DNA of 64,000 nucleotides from Piezodorus guildinii (GCA_023052935.1 CM041294.1:27702641-27766640), one strand, 5' to 3'; numbered from the stretch's first letter, positions 11,561 to 22,815 are shown. Made by a program: numbers and translations. Notes: generated by a model from the sequence alone, not told the origin.

Positions 11561-11820
11561 GGGGGGGGGGCAGAAGGTAGTTCAGGGTGCAGTCAAAATA
11601 ACAAACAATTAAGATAAAACTTAATAAACTGGTGCCGTCGTTACGGCCTAAATTATAGGCCTTCTTCAGGGCGATTGCAAGAGAGCGTCAGAACAATGAA
11701 GCAATAACGTCCTGAAGAAAGCCTATAATTTAGGCCGAAACATCGGCACCAGTTTATTAAGTATTATCTTAATTGTGTGTTCTTTTGACTGCACCCTGAA
11801 CTACCTTCTGCCCCCCCCCG

Positions 11821-11890
<70 letters not shown>

Positions 11891-12062
11891 CTATATATAT
11901 ATATGTTTATGTTGTTGATTTTTAATATTTTTATTTTATTCTTTTCCGATAGGTAATTATCTAGACTTTGTTTGTATTTTACTTAAATTATTGTATTTGT
12001 ATTATTAATTTAGGCCTAAAATAACCCTAGTGGTTAAAAGAAAACCTTATATATTAAAAAAT
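11352..12062. repeat. foldback repeat FB1 with hammerhead-like motif in both arms
   Basis: Long inverted repeat: the left arm runs from TTTTTTAATATATAAGG through (AT)n, T31, a G10 tract, GCAGAAGGTAGTTCAGGGTG and TGGTGCCGTCGTTACGGCCT. The right arm returns through the same landmarks to CCTTATATATTAAAAAATAA. Arms are roughly 315-350 bp, differing mainly in (AT)n and poly(A/T) length. The apex region is about 11668-11709. Near the apex each arm holds CTGAAGAA(A/G)GCC ... GGCCG(A/T)AAC, the same hammerhead-like layout as in the 155-bp array. There are no ORFs. Confidence 0.7.
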
Positions 12063-12159
12063 AAATGAATAAATAATCAGTTATACGTTTGTGTCCCATT
12101 CGTCACTTTACATTACCTTCCATAACTTGTTATATAAGATAAGGTGTTTTTTTTTACAA

Positions 12160-13050
12160 ATAATAATAATAATATTTATTTATAAACAATATTTACAAGT
12201 ACATATATATATACAAATAAGTATTCTTACATGATATCAGTTATCATTTTTATCATGATAATTGAGTTTCAATCATCGTTCGATTTACCTTCTTCCACTT
12301 ACTCACACAGTCAACTATTCTCACTTCACCATATTTTTTTTTTTTTTATAATTTTTTAAAAAATGTATGCATCTTTTAGGTAATTTATTAGTTTTGTGGC
12401 CGACTCGACTGGACATTTTGTAATATTGTCCCAATGTCAATGTTCTCTCCAATCCCTCTTCGCTCCGCTTCGAACAATAAGCAATATAATGGGGTTCTGT
12501 GAGGATAACATTGAGGTGTGGCTAATCCTCAATCGAGCCAGCACTACCTCCTCCTTCCTGCACAGCCGTAGGTCTACTCGGTTGGATTCCACGGAAGGCT
12601 CTACTACTCTAAGTTTATTCTCCCTCATAAAAAACATACTTTTTGCCAATGCTCTACTGCCTTTTCTTTTATGAGGGTGATTATTTCCAGCGTTGATGCA
12701 CCCGAAACAAACTGACCCTCTGAGAGAGTCCTAGTTTCGCCTTGGTATCAGCGAGTTCGTTTCCTTTTATGCCACAGTGACCAGGTAACCATATACATTC
12801 TATTCTACTACTAACCCTCTCTAATGCCTTCACATGTGTTAAGGTCTCTATCACAAGTGGATCCACAGAAAATGCATTTGTTAATGCCTTAAGAGCCCAA
12901 TTTGAGTCTGTGCAGATAAATGTGTTCCCAGTAATGCTGGTGAAATCATGCACCGTGCGATTTATTGTACGCAACTCAGCGTGATAGGACGAGCAAAAAG
13001 GTGGTAATGAATACATTTTTGCGCTCTCCAGGATTAAAGCGGGACCTACG
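12160..13050 (-). pseudogene. LINE with RNase H domain, 5'-truncated
   Basis: The minus strand 13050-12681 encodes an RNase H-like segment with its acidic motifs in order: SSYHAELRTI (Glu), FICTDSNWALKAL (Asp) and CIWLPGHCGIKGNELADTKA (His/Asp region). After a frame change, 12649-12437 gives EVVLARLRISHT, the start of the zinc-knuckle tail that follows RNase H in LINEs. A TTATTATT-type 3' tail lies at about 12160-12185. RNase H downstream of the RT is known from I/R1/LOA-like LINEs. The exact clade is not resolved without the RT. Frameshifts show it is dead. Confidence 0.75.
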
Positions 13051-13844
13051 TGTTTCCCGCATTAGAGTTTTATTTAATAAAACTCATTAAAAATTCATTC
13101 TTAAAAAAGAAAAGAATTACCAATGTTTTGGATTACCACAGCAATCCAATTAGGTCTTTAAATTCAAAAAATAATTTACTACTCCTGATTATTACGAGAA
13201 GTTTTATGAAAAACATTAGAAATGGTATGAAAGAAGAGCTAGAATCGGGGATTCTCCAGGGTGTAAAGAATAGAAAAATAATGATGTACTTCATTAAAAG
13301 TTATTTAGAGTTCTCTTAGGCTCACCTTGTTGTATGAGAAAACTTGGAAGGTTGGACATAAAACCCAGCCTCACATTAATAATATACAATAAATTGTGAA
13401 TGTTATTTTAATCGCATTGTTTTGCATCATTAATGATTTTGTTTTCATCTCACAATTATTTCTTAAATACTCTTGTTTATATGAAATTATAGTTGATTTC
13501 TTACAACCCTTTATTTTGTCATGCCCCGCAAATGAACCCTTAAAAAAAAGTATTTTCAAATTATATTTTTATCATTTAGAACATTTTTTTTTATTCTATT
13601 TTATTTAATACGTGTTGCTTTTTAATATATTATTATTTTAATTTATTATTTTTACTTTTTTAAGTGTTCTTGAAATTTTATTTGGTTATATTTTATAAAT
13701 CTACGTTTTGGGGATTGGCTTCATGTTCAAGATATACCTATGTTATAATTTAATTTGATTAAAATTACAATATCGATACAAATAATCAATTCTAAAATAA
13801 TTTATTGCATATTTATTATTAAATATGCAGGTTTTTTCTTAGGG
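13051..13844. other. no feature recognised
   Basis: AT-rich. Frames at 13050-13319 and 13396-13608 are low-complexity and unlikely to be genes. Confidence 0.3.
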
Positions 13845-13912
13845 AAAACTGAACCCGGGACCTTGGGCATAGGAAGCTTTTATTCTAACCACTATGCTAT
13901 AGGTAACCCCTA
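13845..13912 (-). mobile_element. SINE-A tRNA-like head fragment
   Basis: The reverse complement reads as a tRNA-like module: A box TAGCATAGTGGTTAG and B box GGGTTCAGT, close to the SINE-A head. It has no body attached; a fuller SINE-A starts 70 bp downstream. Confidence 0.55.
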
Positions 13913-13978
13913 GTAAATTGTTATATTGATACATTAATACATAAAAAAGTGGGGAATATATTATTAATATAGTAAATA

Positions 13979-14268
13979 TTTGTTTGTTTATATATTGAAC
14001 GTCACTTTATGCTACTATGGCTAATCGGACGATGCTAAATAGGGAGTCCTAAATTTTGCCTATCCAGGTTTTATCAGGATAGGGATATTTAACGAGTACC
14101 TGACATCGCACAGGCACGGGACCACCTTTTAACGTCCCCTCCGAAGGACTGCATAACTAAGGATTTTTACTCCCATTAAAAAATCTTAGGACCACCTGCG
14201 GGTTTGAACCCGTGATATTTGGCATAGGAGGCTGTCATGCTAGCCACTCTGCTACAAGTGATCCCTAA
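13979..14268 (-). mobile_element. SINE-A, near-complete tRNA-derived SINE
   Basis: Read on the minus strand: a tRNA-like head with A box TAGCAGAGTGGCTAGC and B box GGTTCAAACCC (pol III promoter), then a linker (TTTTAATGGGAGTAAAAATC), a core containing GTCCTTCGGAGGGGACGTTA and TGCGATGTCAGGTACTCGTT, and an AT-rich tail at the left. This is the best model copy of the family. The head means transcription would be internal and pol III-driven; mobilisation would need a partner LINE. Confidence 0.8.
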
Positions 14269-15205
14269 TTAGTAATGGCTGAATGTATGATTTTTTTTTT
14301 ATTCGGTTATTTATTTATTTTTCTGTTATTATTAATTATTACGATGATTTTTTTAGGTCTGTTATTTTAGTAAGAGTAGTTTAAAATATTCCTCGAATAT
14401 TGACAGATATTTTGATCAAAAGCCGTATTGTTACATAAAACAATATTACTAAATTTAACGATATAATGTGCCACAGATAGAGAAATAATAGCGTTGTATA
14501 GATTATTAATAACATTTCGAATTCTGATACCTCTACGACCTGTTTTTAAAGCACTAGAAATCAATATATCGTTAGAGCATTTGGATGACAAAAATTGTGA
14601 CGGAACTGAGCGAAGCCTTTGGCTGGCAGAGACTCAAACTAGTAATTGGTGTTCCCTCTGATGCAGCGGACTGGTATTAAATTCTGGCAACATCAGGCCC
14701 TGACACATCATTAGTAAGGGACAATTATTTTGGTAAATTACCTAACGATTGTTTCCTGTCATTTGGTCCAGTTCCAATCCCAGGTATTCGGTGTTGTCGA
14801 TTCCTGTTTTGAGCCTGTTATAGTTTGTTAATTCAATTTACATCTCCCAACCTTGTTATTCCCCTGTTACGATATTCTGACGAACTATGATCGCAACACT
14901 TTGCATATATACAAGTTATCAAAGTCAGCTATCAGTCGACTAAAGACTGGAGCCTGATTTTGGTACATGTAGAAATAACATTCTAATGGGTCCTGAATCT
15001 ATTACATCGCAAAATTTACACACTAATCAGCTGTATAAATTTATTAATTTAAAATTTATTTATAAATCTATCTTTAGGAATTTAAAATTATATAAAACAC
15101 CATTAACATATAGTTGTGAAAAATTGTTTGTAAAAAATTGATAGGTAGGCTAACGAAAGGCATTTTAAAACATATAATAACATATGTTATTACTACCCAT
15201 TTGTG

Positions 15206-15209
<4 letters not shown>
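14269..15209. other. no feature recognised
   Basis: Contains a 74-codon minus-strand frame at 14367-14591 with no recognisable domain, and a more balanced patch at 14590-14900 seen once in the window. Confidence 0.3.

Positions 15210-15252
<43 letters not shown>
15210..15252. repeat. (AT)n microsatellite
   Basis: About 21 AT dinucleotides. Confidence 0.9.
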
Positions 15253-15257
<5 letters not shown>

Positions 15258-15261
<4 letters not shown>

Positions 15262-16090
15262 AGTTTTCTTTATTAATTAAAACAGCACAATAGTTCAACA
15301 CTGATGGGACATTCCCCTTACACTATACATAAATTGTTGTTACCATTTTTAGAATGATTATTTTTGTTGGTAAAAAGTTTTTTAAAAAACCAACAGAAAA
15401 TAAAAAGAAAGAAAATACAAGGAAAATAAATCAATAATAATAGAATAATTCCTAATCTAAAAAATAAGTACATAACAGAGAAATAGATTCATAAATAAAT
15501 ACTATGGTAAAGAAAATATAATGACAATACTTTACTTTGATATTTTTTAGAGTAATATTTGCTTGGTTCTTGGCATGAGTTGAAGAATTTAAAGGTTTGT
15601 TCGTGGATGTAATCATGAATTGTCAATATGTCCAATTCTTTATGCATTTTGGTAATCCTGGTGTGTATAGGGTAGTTGTTTACAATTCTTAAGTATCTGT
15701 TCTGGAGGATCTGTAATTTATTGATATGTGTTCTGCTAGAAAAACTCCAAGCGGGGCACGCATATGAAATTATAGGTCTTATAACCGATTTGTACAATAT
15801 TAATTTGTTTTTTGATGAAAGTTTCTACTTTTTTATTAAAATATGGGAACATCTTATATAATAAGCTGATATGTAGGTTAAAAAGTAGTTTGCGATCTAA
15901 TGTAATTCCTAGGTTTTTTACATGGTTTGATATAGGAATTTCGATAGGTGTAAGAAGGAAGATGTGTTAAATTACGTACAAAATATTTAGTGCATCTAAA
16001 GGATAAGATTTTATTTATTTTAAATATATATCCAGTACTTTTATATAGATAGCAGGCAACAAGAGTCTCTTAAATTTTGATAAAGTTTTA
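15258..16090 (-). pseudogene. Jockey-like LINE C-terminal fragment (diverged subfamily)
   Basis: The minus-strand frame 15797-15489 encodes MYKSVIRPIISYACPAWSFS and INKLQILQNRYLRIVNNYPI, the conserved block after the RT thumb in Jockey-superfamily LINEs. Upstream, in other frames, come VKNLGITLDRKL and a KILSF-type strand. It is more diverged from the other Jockey fragments here, so it is probably a separate subfamily. Stops and shifts show it is inactive. Confidence 0.65.
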
Positions 16091-16606
16091 TTTTAAAAAA
16101 TATATAAACTAATACGAAATTTACGATATAGAATACGTTTTTTTTCTGTCCAATCACTCACATTTTAAGGTTCACTAATATGCTATTACCGAATTTTTTT
16201 GCAATTAATATGCTGGGTAAAAAAAATTAACATATATTTAAAATAAATAATTAGCTTATATGTTTTTTTTTTCTATTTCTACAATCAGTCTGTTATTTAA
16301 CTAATTCTAAATAGCGTATTTTAAATAAATTAAATAATTTTACTTAATTCAAAGGAAAATTCGTATATATTTTTAAGAGTCATAATTATTTATTGGCAAT
16401 CCTACACACTATTTTTTTAATTTAAATTAATTTATTGTATTAACTAGGAGGGCGTAATAATCTAGAAATTTATCGCCCTAAAACACCTTACCTACTGTAT
16501 TAACTAGGGAGAAAAAAAATTATGGAGAAATATAGTATGGTGTACATTTATATGAATATACATGCATGAATAACAAGATTTTATAATGACCAGTGTAATC
16601 AACGAA
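16091..16606. other. no feature recognised
   Basis: AT-rich. Includes the left target-duplication copy GTAATCAACGAA at 16595-16606. Confidence 0.3.
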
Positions 16607-16897
16607 GTCGGGGAGCCCATGGCTGAGTGGCTAGCGCACTAGTTTCTCATGCTACTGGTTCTGAGTTCGAATCCCAGTCCCGGCGGGGCTTTTATAAGGA
16701 TGTAAAAAAATGGGGATTCACTCACAACCTTTCCCCCGGGTATGTGAGACCCGTCAGCCAAAGGGTGGCCACTCACAAAATTAGTCGTAGGGAGTGATGA
16801 CCCTACACTAAAAATAGCATCGTGAAACGTGAGTGAAAACTCGCAGGAGTTTACACCGCGAGGCCCAGGGCCTACACGGCCTGTCGCGCCACTGAAA
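16607..16897 (+). mobile_element. SINE-B, complete, with 12-bp target duplication
   Basis: tRNA-like head: A box TGGCTGAGTGGCTAGC and B box AGTTCGAATCC. The body contains GGGGATTCACTCACAACC, CCCGGGTATGTGAGACCCG, GTAGGGAGTGATGACCCTAC and ends near GGCCTGTCGCGCCACTGAAA. It is flanked by the perfect 12-bp direct repeat GTAATCAACGAA (16595-16606; 16898-16909), proof of target-primed insertion. Other copies lie at 27680 and 38530, both reversed. The body is unrelated to SINE-A, so this is a second family. Confidence 0.85.
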
Positions 16898-16909
16898 GTA
16901 ATCAACGAA

Positions 16910-17117
16910 ATTGGTTAAATAATATTTGTAATATTTCAAAATCTGTAAATAATTATTATATAAGACTTTTTTTTTTTAATTTTAAACTGTCATTTAACAT
17001 TCGTTTATAATTTATACCTCACGTCTCATAAGAAAACATCGTCTTTCTGATCTCTGGAACAACTTGTGGTAATGAAACAATATTTAACCTAAACGGATAC
17101 TTGAGTAATACTTTTTT
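16910..17117. other. no feature recognised
   Basis: Short AT-rich gap. Confidence 0.3.
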
Positions 17118-17635
17118 AGTTTAACTTACTTAAATATGGAATGTACAGAAAGGGGAAATATTGCGATCATAAATATATTCAAATTCCAGTTTTCAACGAA
17201 AATACTCGTTTTAGGGTCCCCTCAAAAACGGCTCCAACGATTTTGATTAAACTCCCTATATCGATGTAAAATTTAATGGGCTTTAATGTAGGATGCATTA
17301 TGATTGAAATAGTCTAACAGGGCTTGAATGCCGATAATTTAAATTTTAAATCCTCTAAAGTATCTTTAATTTTGTATAATATATATAAATAATTATATCA
17401 TCTATTTAGTACTGATAAAAAAAACGGATAAATATATAATTTGAACGTATACGATATCTAACTAAAAGAGAAAAGGCCAAAAACAGTTGTTATAAAGCAA
17501 TTTTTGGTGTTTTTTGAACATACAACCATTAATATAGACGTATAATATAATATAAGTATAATATACCGCTGGAAAGATAAATATTTTAGAAAAAATATTA
17601 TTTTATACAATAAATTAGGTATTTTGGAAACGATC

Positions 17636-18030
17636 TCTTCTTTTTGATAATTATTCATTTATTTCTCATACATAATTTAATTAACGTTTCGGGGCTAACA
17701 ATGCCTCATCTTAAGAATTTACAGTCCAAACTATTAACAATTGAAAATTAAATTAATTTAAAACATTAAACAAAACACAGATATCACATTTAATCGATTC
17801 ATCACCATATTACCACAATTTAATTAATATTATATCTAAACTTACATAAATACATCTTCCAATATTGTCAAAAATGTTTTATTAGTTAAAAATCCTTAAT
17901 TTACTTAAATAATGGTCAGGTTTTTAAATATCTCTTGGTTATTAAAAATTTAACATTTTCTTTAATAATTTCATATCTTATTAACCATTTTATACACAGG
18001 CTAGGAGTAGATTAAAAACTCTTCATAATA
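17636..18030 (-). mobile_element. insert with degenerate hammerhead-like core
   Basis: A segment foreign to HLN. On the minus strand near 17725-17690 it reads AGATGAGGC, a short loop, then GCCCCGAAACGTT, a decayed version of the CTGATGA/stem/GAAACGT pattern in the foldback and 155-bp repeats. The rest is AT-rich and not assignable. Confidence 0.35.
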
Positions 18031-18186
18031 GGATAGTATAAAAATATCATATACAAAAAATTGTAAATGTTAACGGTGAGTGATGAAAAACCGATAAAAC
18101 AAACTGATTGACGTAGATAATGATATAATAGATCATTTAATAAAACACATGCTTGTATTGAAATTCAATGTAATTAATTCTTTCAC

Positions 18187-18462
18187 GGGATCACTTGTAG
18201 CTGGGTGGTTAGCATAACAGCCTCCTATGCCAAAGGTTCAAACCCACTGGTGATCCTAGGAATTTTTAATGGGAGTAAAAAATCCTTAGTTATGCCGTCC
18301 TTCGGAGGGAACTTTAAAAGGTGATCCCAAGCCTGTGCGATGTCAGTTACTCGTTAAAGATCCTTATCCTAATAAAACCTGATTAGCAAAATTTAGGACT
18401 CCCACTGTAGCATCGTCCGATTAGCCATAGTAGCATAAATTGACGTTAAATATATAAACCAC
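18187..18462 (+). mobile_element. SINE-A, complete, with 11-bp target duplication
   Basis: Forward copy with an A-box region TAGCTGGGTGGTTAGC, B box GGTTCAAACCC, the SINE-A body and an AT-rich tail. It is flanked by AATTCTTTCAC (18176-18186; 18463-18473). It sits inside the old HLN copy at 17118-18560. Confidence 0.85.
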
Positions 18463-18666
18463 AATTCTTTCACTATTTATTTTGATCGCTTAAGTGTATT
18501 TTAAAATTCTTTAAAACTATTTAAATTTATTTTAACCATAAATAGAGTCTAGTGAAATTCGTCAATAATAATGCAATCATTTTGAACTATTTTTAAACAA
18601 AGAATATTTTCTTTCAATAAAACCTTTAAGTAATAATAATCTTTAAATGAAACTTAACATTCTATT

Positions 18667-18766
18667 ACTTTCACTTACTATATATAGTAAGGAGAAGTAT
18701 TGCGATCGTGAAAATTTTCTAATTCCAGTTTCAACGAAAATACACGTTTTAGGGTCCCGCAAAAAG
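18667..18766 (-). mobile_element. HLN, 3'-end part of a split copy
   Basis: Hairpin plus GCGATCGTGAAAATTTTC and ACACGTTTTAGGGTCCCGCA in reverse, ending abruptly at GCAAAAAG. The remainder of an HLN copy resumes at 19638 after a MITE-L fragment and a LINE, with the middle third missing. Confidence 0.7.
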
Positions 18767-18840
18767 TAGGAAATATAGTACCTTTTGGAAGGAAATGAAA
18801 AGAAAGTTTATATCTGTTTACATTACATTTCGTATGTAAA
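18767..18840 (+). mobile_element. MITE-L fragment
   Basis: About 70 bp matching the internal iteron region of the 1.3-kb TIR element (ATATAGTACCTTTTGGAAGG, then TTTATATCTGTTTACAT). Confidence 0.6.
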
Positions 18841-18869
18841 CTTAAACGATTATATAACTGCTTCATTCG

Positions 18870-19637
18870 CTTTATCTTTGGGATATCCAGGGACACTTCT
18901 GTTACCAGATTCTACGAAGAGTTGAAGTGGCTTTACCCTTCCTACCGTTGTAAATACTTCCTGGCAACCTTCCTCTTCCAAGTTCTCCAATCCCGCCGCC
19001 CATCGTACATCTCAGATATGTTATCATTCAAATCCTCCATTCATTCCCGTAACACTCGTTCACGGCCTTCAGACCTGTATATGGCACCTCATCGAACCGC
19101 AGCTTTCGACAGATCCTTTCTAATCCGCTTCTCTTTCGTATGGAATTCCATTCCTTCACATATTCGACATTCTGATACTCTTCAAACCTTCAAATCCCGT
19201 CTATTCGATCACTTCCTCTCTATTCAATTTTCAAAGAATACTAAATAGATTTGCCAATTCAATTTAAATTAGTTAAATAAAACATATAGAAACAATTAAT
19301 TAAATATAATATCTTACATTATGGTGCACTTATATATTTAACTTTATTATTTCATTAATTTTACATCAATACAGTAAAGCACTATTAATTAAAATTTTAT
19401 GTATATGCACATATCTTTCTGTTCTATCTTTTGTCTAGTTTTGTTATTAATTATTATTATTAGAAGCTACCTTTTAATTTATCACTATTGTTCACTTTTT
19501 ATTTTATTTTTATTTATATTATTATTTGTTTGTTTCATGTTTGTACTCTAAGACACTAAAGTTCTTTTTGTATGTTTTGTAAAATTATTCAAAAGGGACT
19601 TGTCCCAGAATAAATAAAGAATTTATTATTATTATTA
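18870..19637 (+). pseudogene. CR1-like LINE 3' end (second subfamily)
   Basis: The open frame from about 18880 to 19248 encodes the C-terminal domain: RFYEELKWLYPSYRCKYFLA, RRPSYISDMLSFKSSIHS, SRPSDLYMAPHRTAAFDRS, then WNSIPSHIRHSDTLQTFKSR and a stop. The 3' UTR ends GGGACTTGTCCCAGAATAAA then (TTA)n at about 19637. It lacks everything upstream. The same subfamily is found reversed at 61021-62043. Its frame is intact over this stretch, so it is not very old. Confidence 0.75.
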
Positions 19638-20092
19638 TTAAAGTACCTTCAATTTTTTAGATTTTGTAAAAATAAATATATTATCTTGTTACCACCGATG
19701 AAAAACACATAAATATATAAGTTGAACGAATTCAATACCTAACAAAGGAGAAAACTGAAAAAACATTTTTTCTAATGCAATTTTTTAATTTTGAACATAG
19801 CAACAGTAATATACACGTATAATATACCGTTGGAAAGCTAAAGCTTTTAGAATAAATATTATCTAATGAACAAAGTTGTAAAAGTTAATAAAGAGTTATG
19901 AAAAGCCGATAAATCTGATAATTTTAGATAATAATATAATCGATTTTTTAATAAAACACATGTTTCTATATAAATTCAATTTAATTATTTCTTTAATGGT
20001 TTCACATATTTTAATCTCTAACTCTATTAGAAAATCCTTTCATTGATTTTAAAAATGGAGGTAAGTGAAAGTCGTGTGTTGCCCGCACCAGA
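19638..20092 (-). mobile_element. HLN, 5'-end part of a split copy
   Basis: Starts at AAAGTACCTTCAATTTTT and runs to the 5' terminus GTGTTGCCCGCACCAGA (ending 20092), with GTAAGTGAAAGT just inside. It pairs with 18667-18766 as the two halves of one interrupted copy. Confidence 0.75.
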
Positions 20093-20241
20093 TTTTTTTT
20101 CTTTTCTTCAACTCAGTCTATCTGATGTAATTGTGTTGGCAGATAGTCAGAACTCGGTTCGTAAATGAATTAGCTGAGCTCCTTATAAAATGTCCATACT
20201 CCAAAACCATCAAAATACTTTATTACGAAAAGAAAAATATT

Positions 20242-20519
20242 ATCAAAGCAAAGAGTAATAGTATAAATTACACTTTATGCTATAGATATAGTGATCCGAA
20301 ATCCCGAGAAGTCTATCTATGAAGCTGTCTTCTATAAAAAAGTCGTGAGCCATGTCTTCCTGACTTAGACGAAGGGATTGGGGTACCTTGTCGCTGACGA
20401 ATCCTACCAGTTTGTCACTGTCTTCCTCCAGGCGTTTGTCTTGGTCTGCTAGGAGGGTCTTTTGAAATCGGATATCGAGGATTTGGGTTGGGTTAGAGGG
20501 AGTATCGGGGGTTCAAAGA
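20242..20519 (-). other. unassigned open frame with coding character
   Basis: The minus-strand frame open from about 20519 to a stop near 20242 encodes segments such as ILDIRFQKTLLADQDKRLEE and DKVPQSLRLSQEDMAHDFFI. It is acidic, balanced in composition and unlike the AT-rich surroundings. There is no ATG near its start, so it would be an exon or a fragment of a mobile element's gene. I do not recognise the family. Nothing similar occurs elsewhere in the window. Confidence 0.3.
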
Positions 20520-20621
20520 GTTGTTAAGCAGGTTTATGTCTTCGACTGATACCGACGTTAATTGTGATATTGTAATAAAAACCGTTATCTTGTTCATTTA
20601 TTTATTTACTGTTGTTTGTTT

Positions 20622-20850
20622 GTTTATTTATTTAACGTCACTTTATGCTACTGTGGCTAATTGGACAATCCTACAGCAGGAGTCCTAAATTTTTCCTTGT
20701 TTAATTAGAATAGTTCCTGACATCACACTGGCTCGAGACGTCTTTTTACGTCCTCTCCGAGGGACAGCATAACTAAGGATTTTTTACTACTAATAAAAAA
20801 TACTAAAGCCATCTGCAGGTTTGAACCCTTGTCCTTGTGCTGTTATTTTA
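20622..20850 (-). mobile_element. SINE-A, diverged copy
   Basis: Reverse copy: tail TTTGTTTATTTATTTAACG, body segments GGAGTCCTAAATTTTTCC and GGGACAGCATAACTAAGGAT, then a degraded B box (GGTTTGAACCC on the + strand is its complement). The A-box part is lost. Confidence 0.7.
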
Positions 20851-21029
20851 GGTATGACTACGAACAGTTTTTATGAAAATATATGTAAATCTTTAAAATA
20901 TAAGTCTGATGTGTTTTCTATTTCTTCAAAAATTCGTTAAGATCACGTCCAGAGGGTATTGTACTATTCATACTCATGCGATCTATTGATATTTCATCCA
21001 ATTAATTAATTTTATACAAGATAATTCTG
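20851..21029. other. no feature recognised
   Basis: AT-rich gap. Confidence 0.3.
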
Positions 21030-21640
21030 GATGGTTGTGTGAGTGTGGTAAGTCTAGCGCAAAAATTAAAAGCCGAAAGAAACAAAAATTTCATATTTAA
21101 GACAACTATACACGGTGTTACAGCAATTTTTCATCAGTTCAGTTACCAAAGATCTACTTTACTTACTTTCTGATTGAAATAGTATGACAGGGCTTAAATG
21201 CCGATATTTTAAATTTTCTTCCTCTAATGTATCTTTAATTTTGCATATTTAAAAAATCAGCCACATCTTATTAGGGTTGATAAATAACGGCTAGATATGC
21301 AAGTTGAGCGAAAATAGCGAATACAAATTGATAAACAGCTAAAGGAGAGAACTGCAAAATATTTTTTAAAGAAATTTTTTGTTTTTCAAAATAAGAACCG
21401 TAACATAGATGTTTAATGTACTGTTGGAAACTTTAATGGGCTTTAATATGATGTAGGTTTCATTCTGATTAAAATAGTTTGCTAGGGCTTAAATGCCGAT
21501 ATTTTTTTCCTTTAAAGTGCCTTTCATTTTGTAGAAAAGTTAGGCATAAATATGCACGTTTGAGCGAATTTGATAAACAACATGAAGGATGAAAAGTACA
21601 AAAATATTATTTTATGCAATTTTTTACAATTCAATTATCT
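21030..21640 (-). mobile_element. degenerate HLN with internal duplication
   Basis: Old reverse HLN. The run from ATTTCATATTTAAGACAACT to the ACTGTTGGAAA line occupies 21085-21430. Then the GGGCTTTAATATGATGTAGG line starts again and runs to about 21640. Two copies of the same internal segment therefore follow each other in one orientation, and no terminus is intact. Confidence 0.6.
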
Positions 21641-21642
21641 AT

Positions 21643-22502
21643 ATATTAGTAAGGGAAAGTATTGCGATCGTGAAAATTTTCGAATTCCAGTTTTCAACGG
21701 AAATACACGTTTTAGGGTCCCCCGATCCAAATAATCAAGTCCCGCAACAAGGTCTGTGTGTGTGGTAACTCCCAGGCGGAAAGGGTAAGTCCTATGAAAC
21801 TAAAATTTCATATTTAAGACAAATATACGCCGGTGACGTTACAAAACCTTTTTCATCACAATGAGCTTACCAGAAAGCCACTTTATACCATGCATTTTAC
21901 ACCTTTTTTCGAAAAACAGTTCCGACATTTTAATTAAACTCGCTATATCGATGTAAAATATAATGGGCTTTAATATTATGTAGGTTCATTCGGATTAAAA
22001 TGGTCTGACAGGGCTTAAATGCCGATCTTTTAAATTTTTATTCTCTAAAGTACCTTTAATTTTGTAGATTCTATAAAAATAACTAATTATCTAGTTACCA
22101 CTGATGAAAAACAGGTAAATAAATAAATTGAATGAATTCGATACCCAACTAAATTAGAAAACAGAAAAAATGTTTTTTTAATGCAGATTTTCGTTTTTGA
22201 ACATAAGAACAGTAATATACATGTATGATATACCGTTGGAATGCTAAAGATTTTAGAAATATATTATCTCATACACTAGTTTTTAAAAGTTAATAGACAG
22301 TGATAAAAAGCCGATAAAACTAACTGATTATTTTATATAATAATATAATAGGTTTTTTAATAAAACACGTGTTTCTATAGAAATTCAATTTAATTAATCC
22401 TTTAATAGTTTCACGTTTTTTTTATCTCTAACTGTATTTGAAAATTCTTTCACTGGTTTTCAAAATGGAGGTAAGTGAAAGTCGTGTGTTGCCCGCACCA
22501 GA
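21643..22502 (-). mobile_element. HLN element, nearly full length
   Basis: Left hairpin half-eroded (CTATATATTAGTAAGGGAAA), then GCGATCGTGAAAATTTTCG, (GT)n, the full interior, and a 5' terminus ending CCCGCACCAGA at 22502. A ~75-bp repeat of the element's own 5' subterminal region follows at 22507-22580, a partial tandem duplication. Confidence 0.8.
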
Positions 22503-22584
22503 TTTTTATCTCTAAGTGTATTTAAAAATTCTTAAATTGATTTGAACAACGGAGATGAGTGGAAGTTGTGTTATTTATCTAAAT

Positions 22585-22815
22585 ATTTTTTTTTTTTTAT
22601 TTATACAAAGCATCTACCCATTAAGGGTCATATTTATCTTAATAGTTTCGACACTTTTTTTCTAATATTTTTTAAAGCCACCCGAACCATCTCATTCTTC
22701 ATAAATTTCTAATTATTTATTTGTCCTAACAATTTTTGAGACCGACTGCTGCTACTCCTAGTCCCCTTTGCTTACGCCAATTCAGGTCACTAGTATTTTT
22801 TTTTAAATTTTTAAT
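22585..22815 (-). pseudogene. 3' end of an RNase H-type LINE
   Basis: The reverse complement ends GACCCTTAATGGGTAGATGC then TTTGTATAAATAAA, the same 3' signature as the LINE at 62690-63055. Only untranslated and extreme C-terminal sequence remains. Confidence 0.5.

Larger units (their letters stand above)
17118..18560 (-). mobile_element. HLN element, old and twice interrupted
   Basis: Degenerate reverse HLN: a decayed hairpin at about 17120-17155, ATTGCGATCAT, the ACTCCCTATATCGATGTAAA line, to about 17635. It resumes at about 18035 (GAGTGATGAAAAACCGATAA) to the 5' side. It is interrupted by a ~400-bp segment (17636-18030) and by SINE-A (18187-18462). The 5' terminus is no longer recognisable. 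Confidence 0.6.

Noticed and set aside
13050..13608. Frames of 60-90 codons in AT-rich DNA
   Set aside because: Low-complexity residue mix (Lys, Asn, Ile, Phe, Leu) and no recognised family; expected by chance.
14190..14268. tRNA gene at the SINE-A head
   Set aside because: Same reasoning; head is fused to the SINE-A body, and the family has several copies.
16611..16690. tRNA gene at the SINE-B head
   Set aside because: Both pol III boxes are present but it continues into the SINE body with a target duplication, so it is a SINE head rather than a free tRNA gene.
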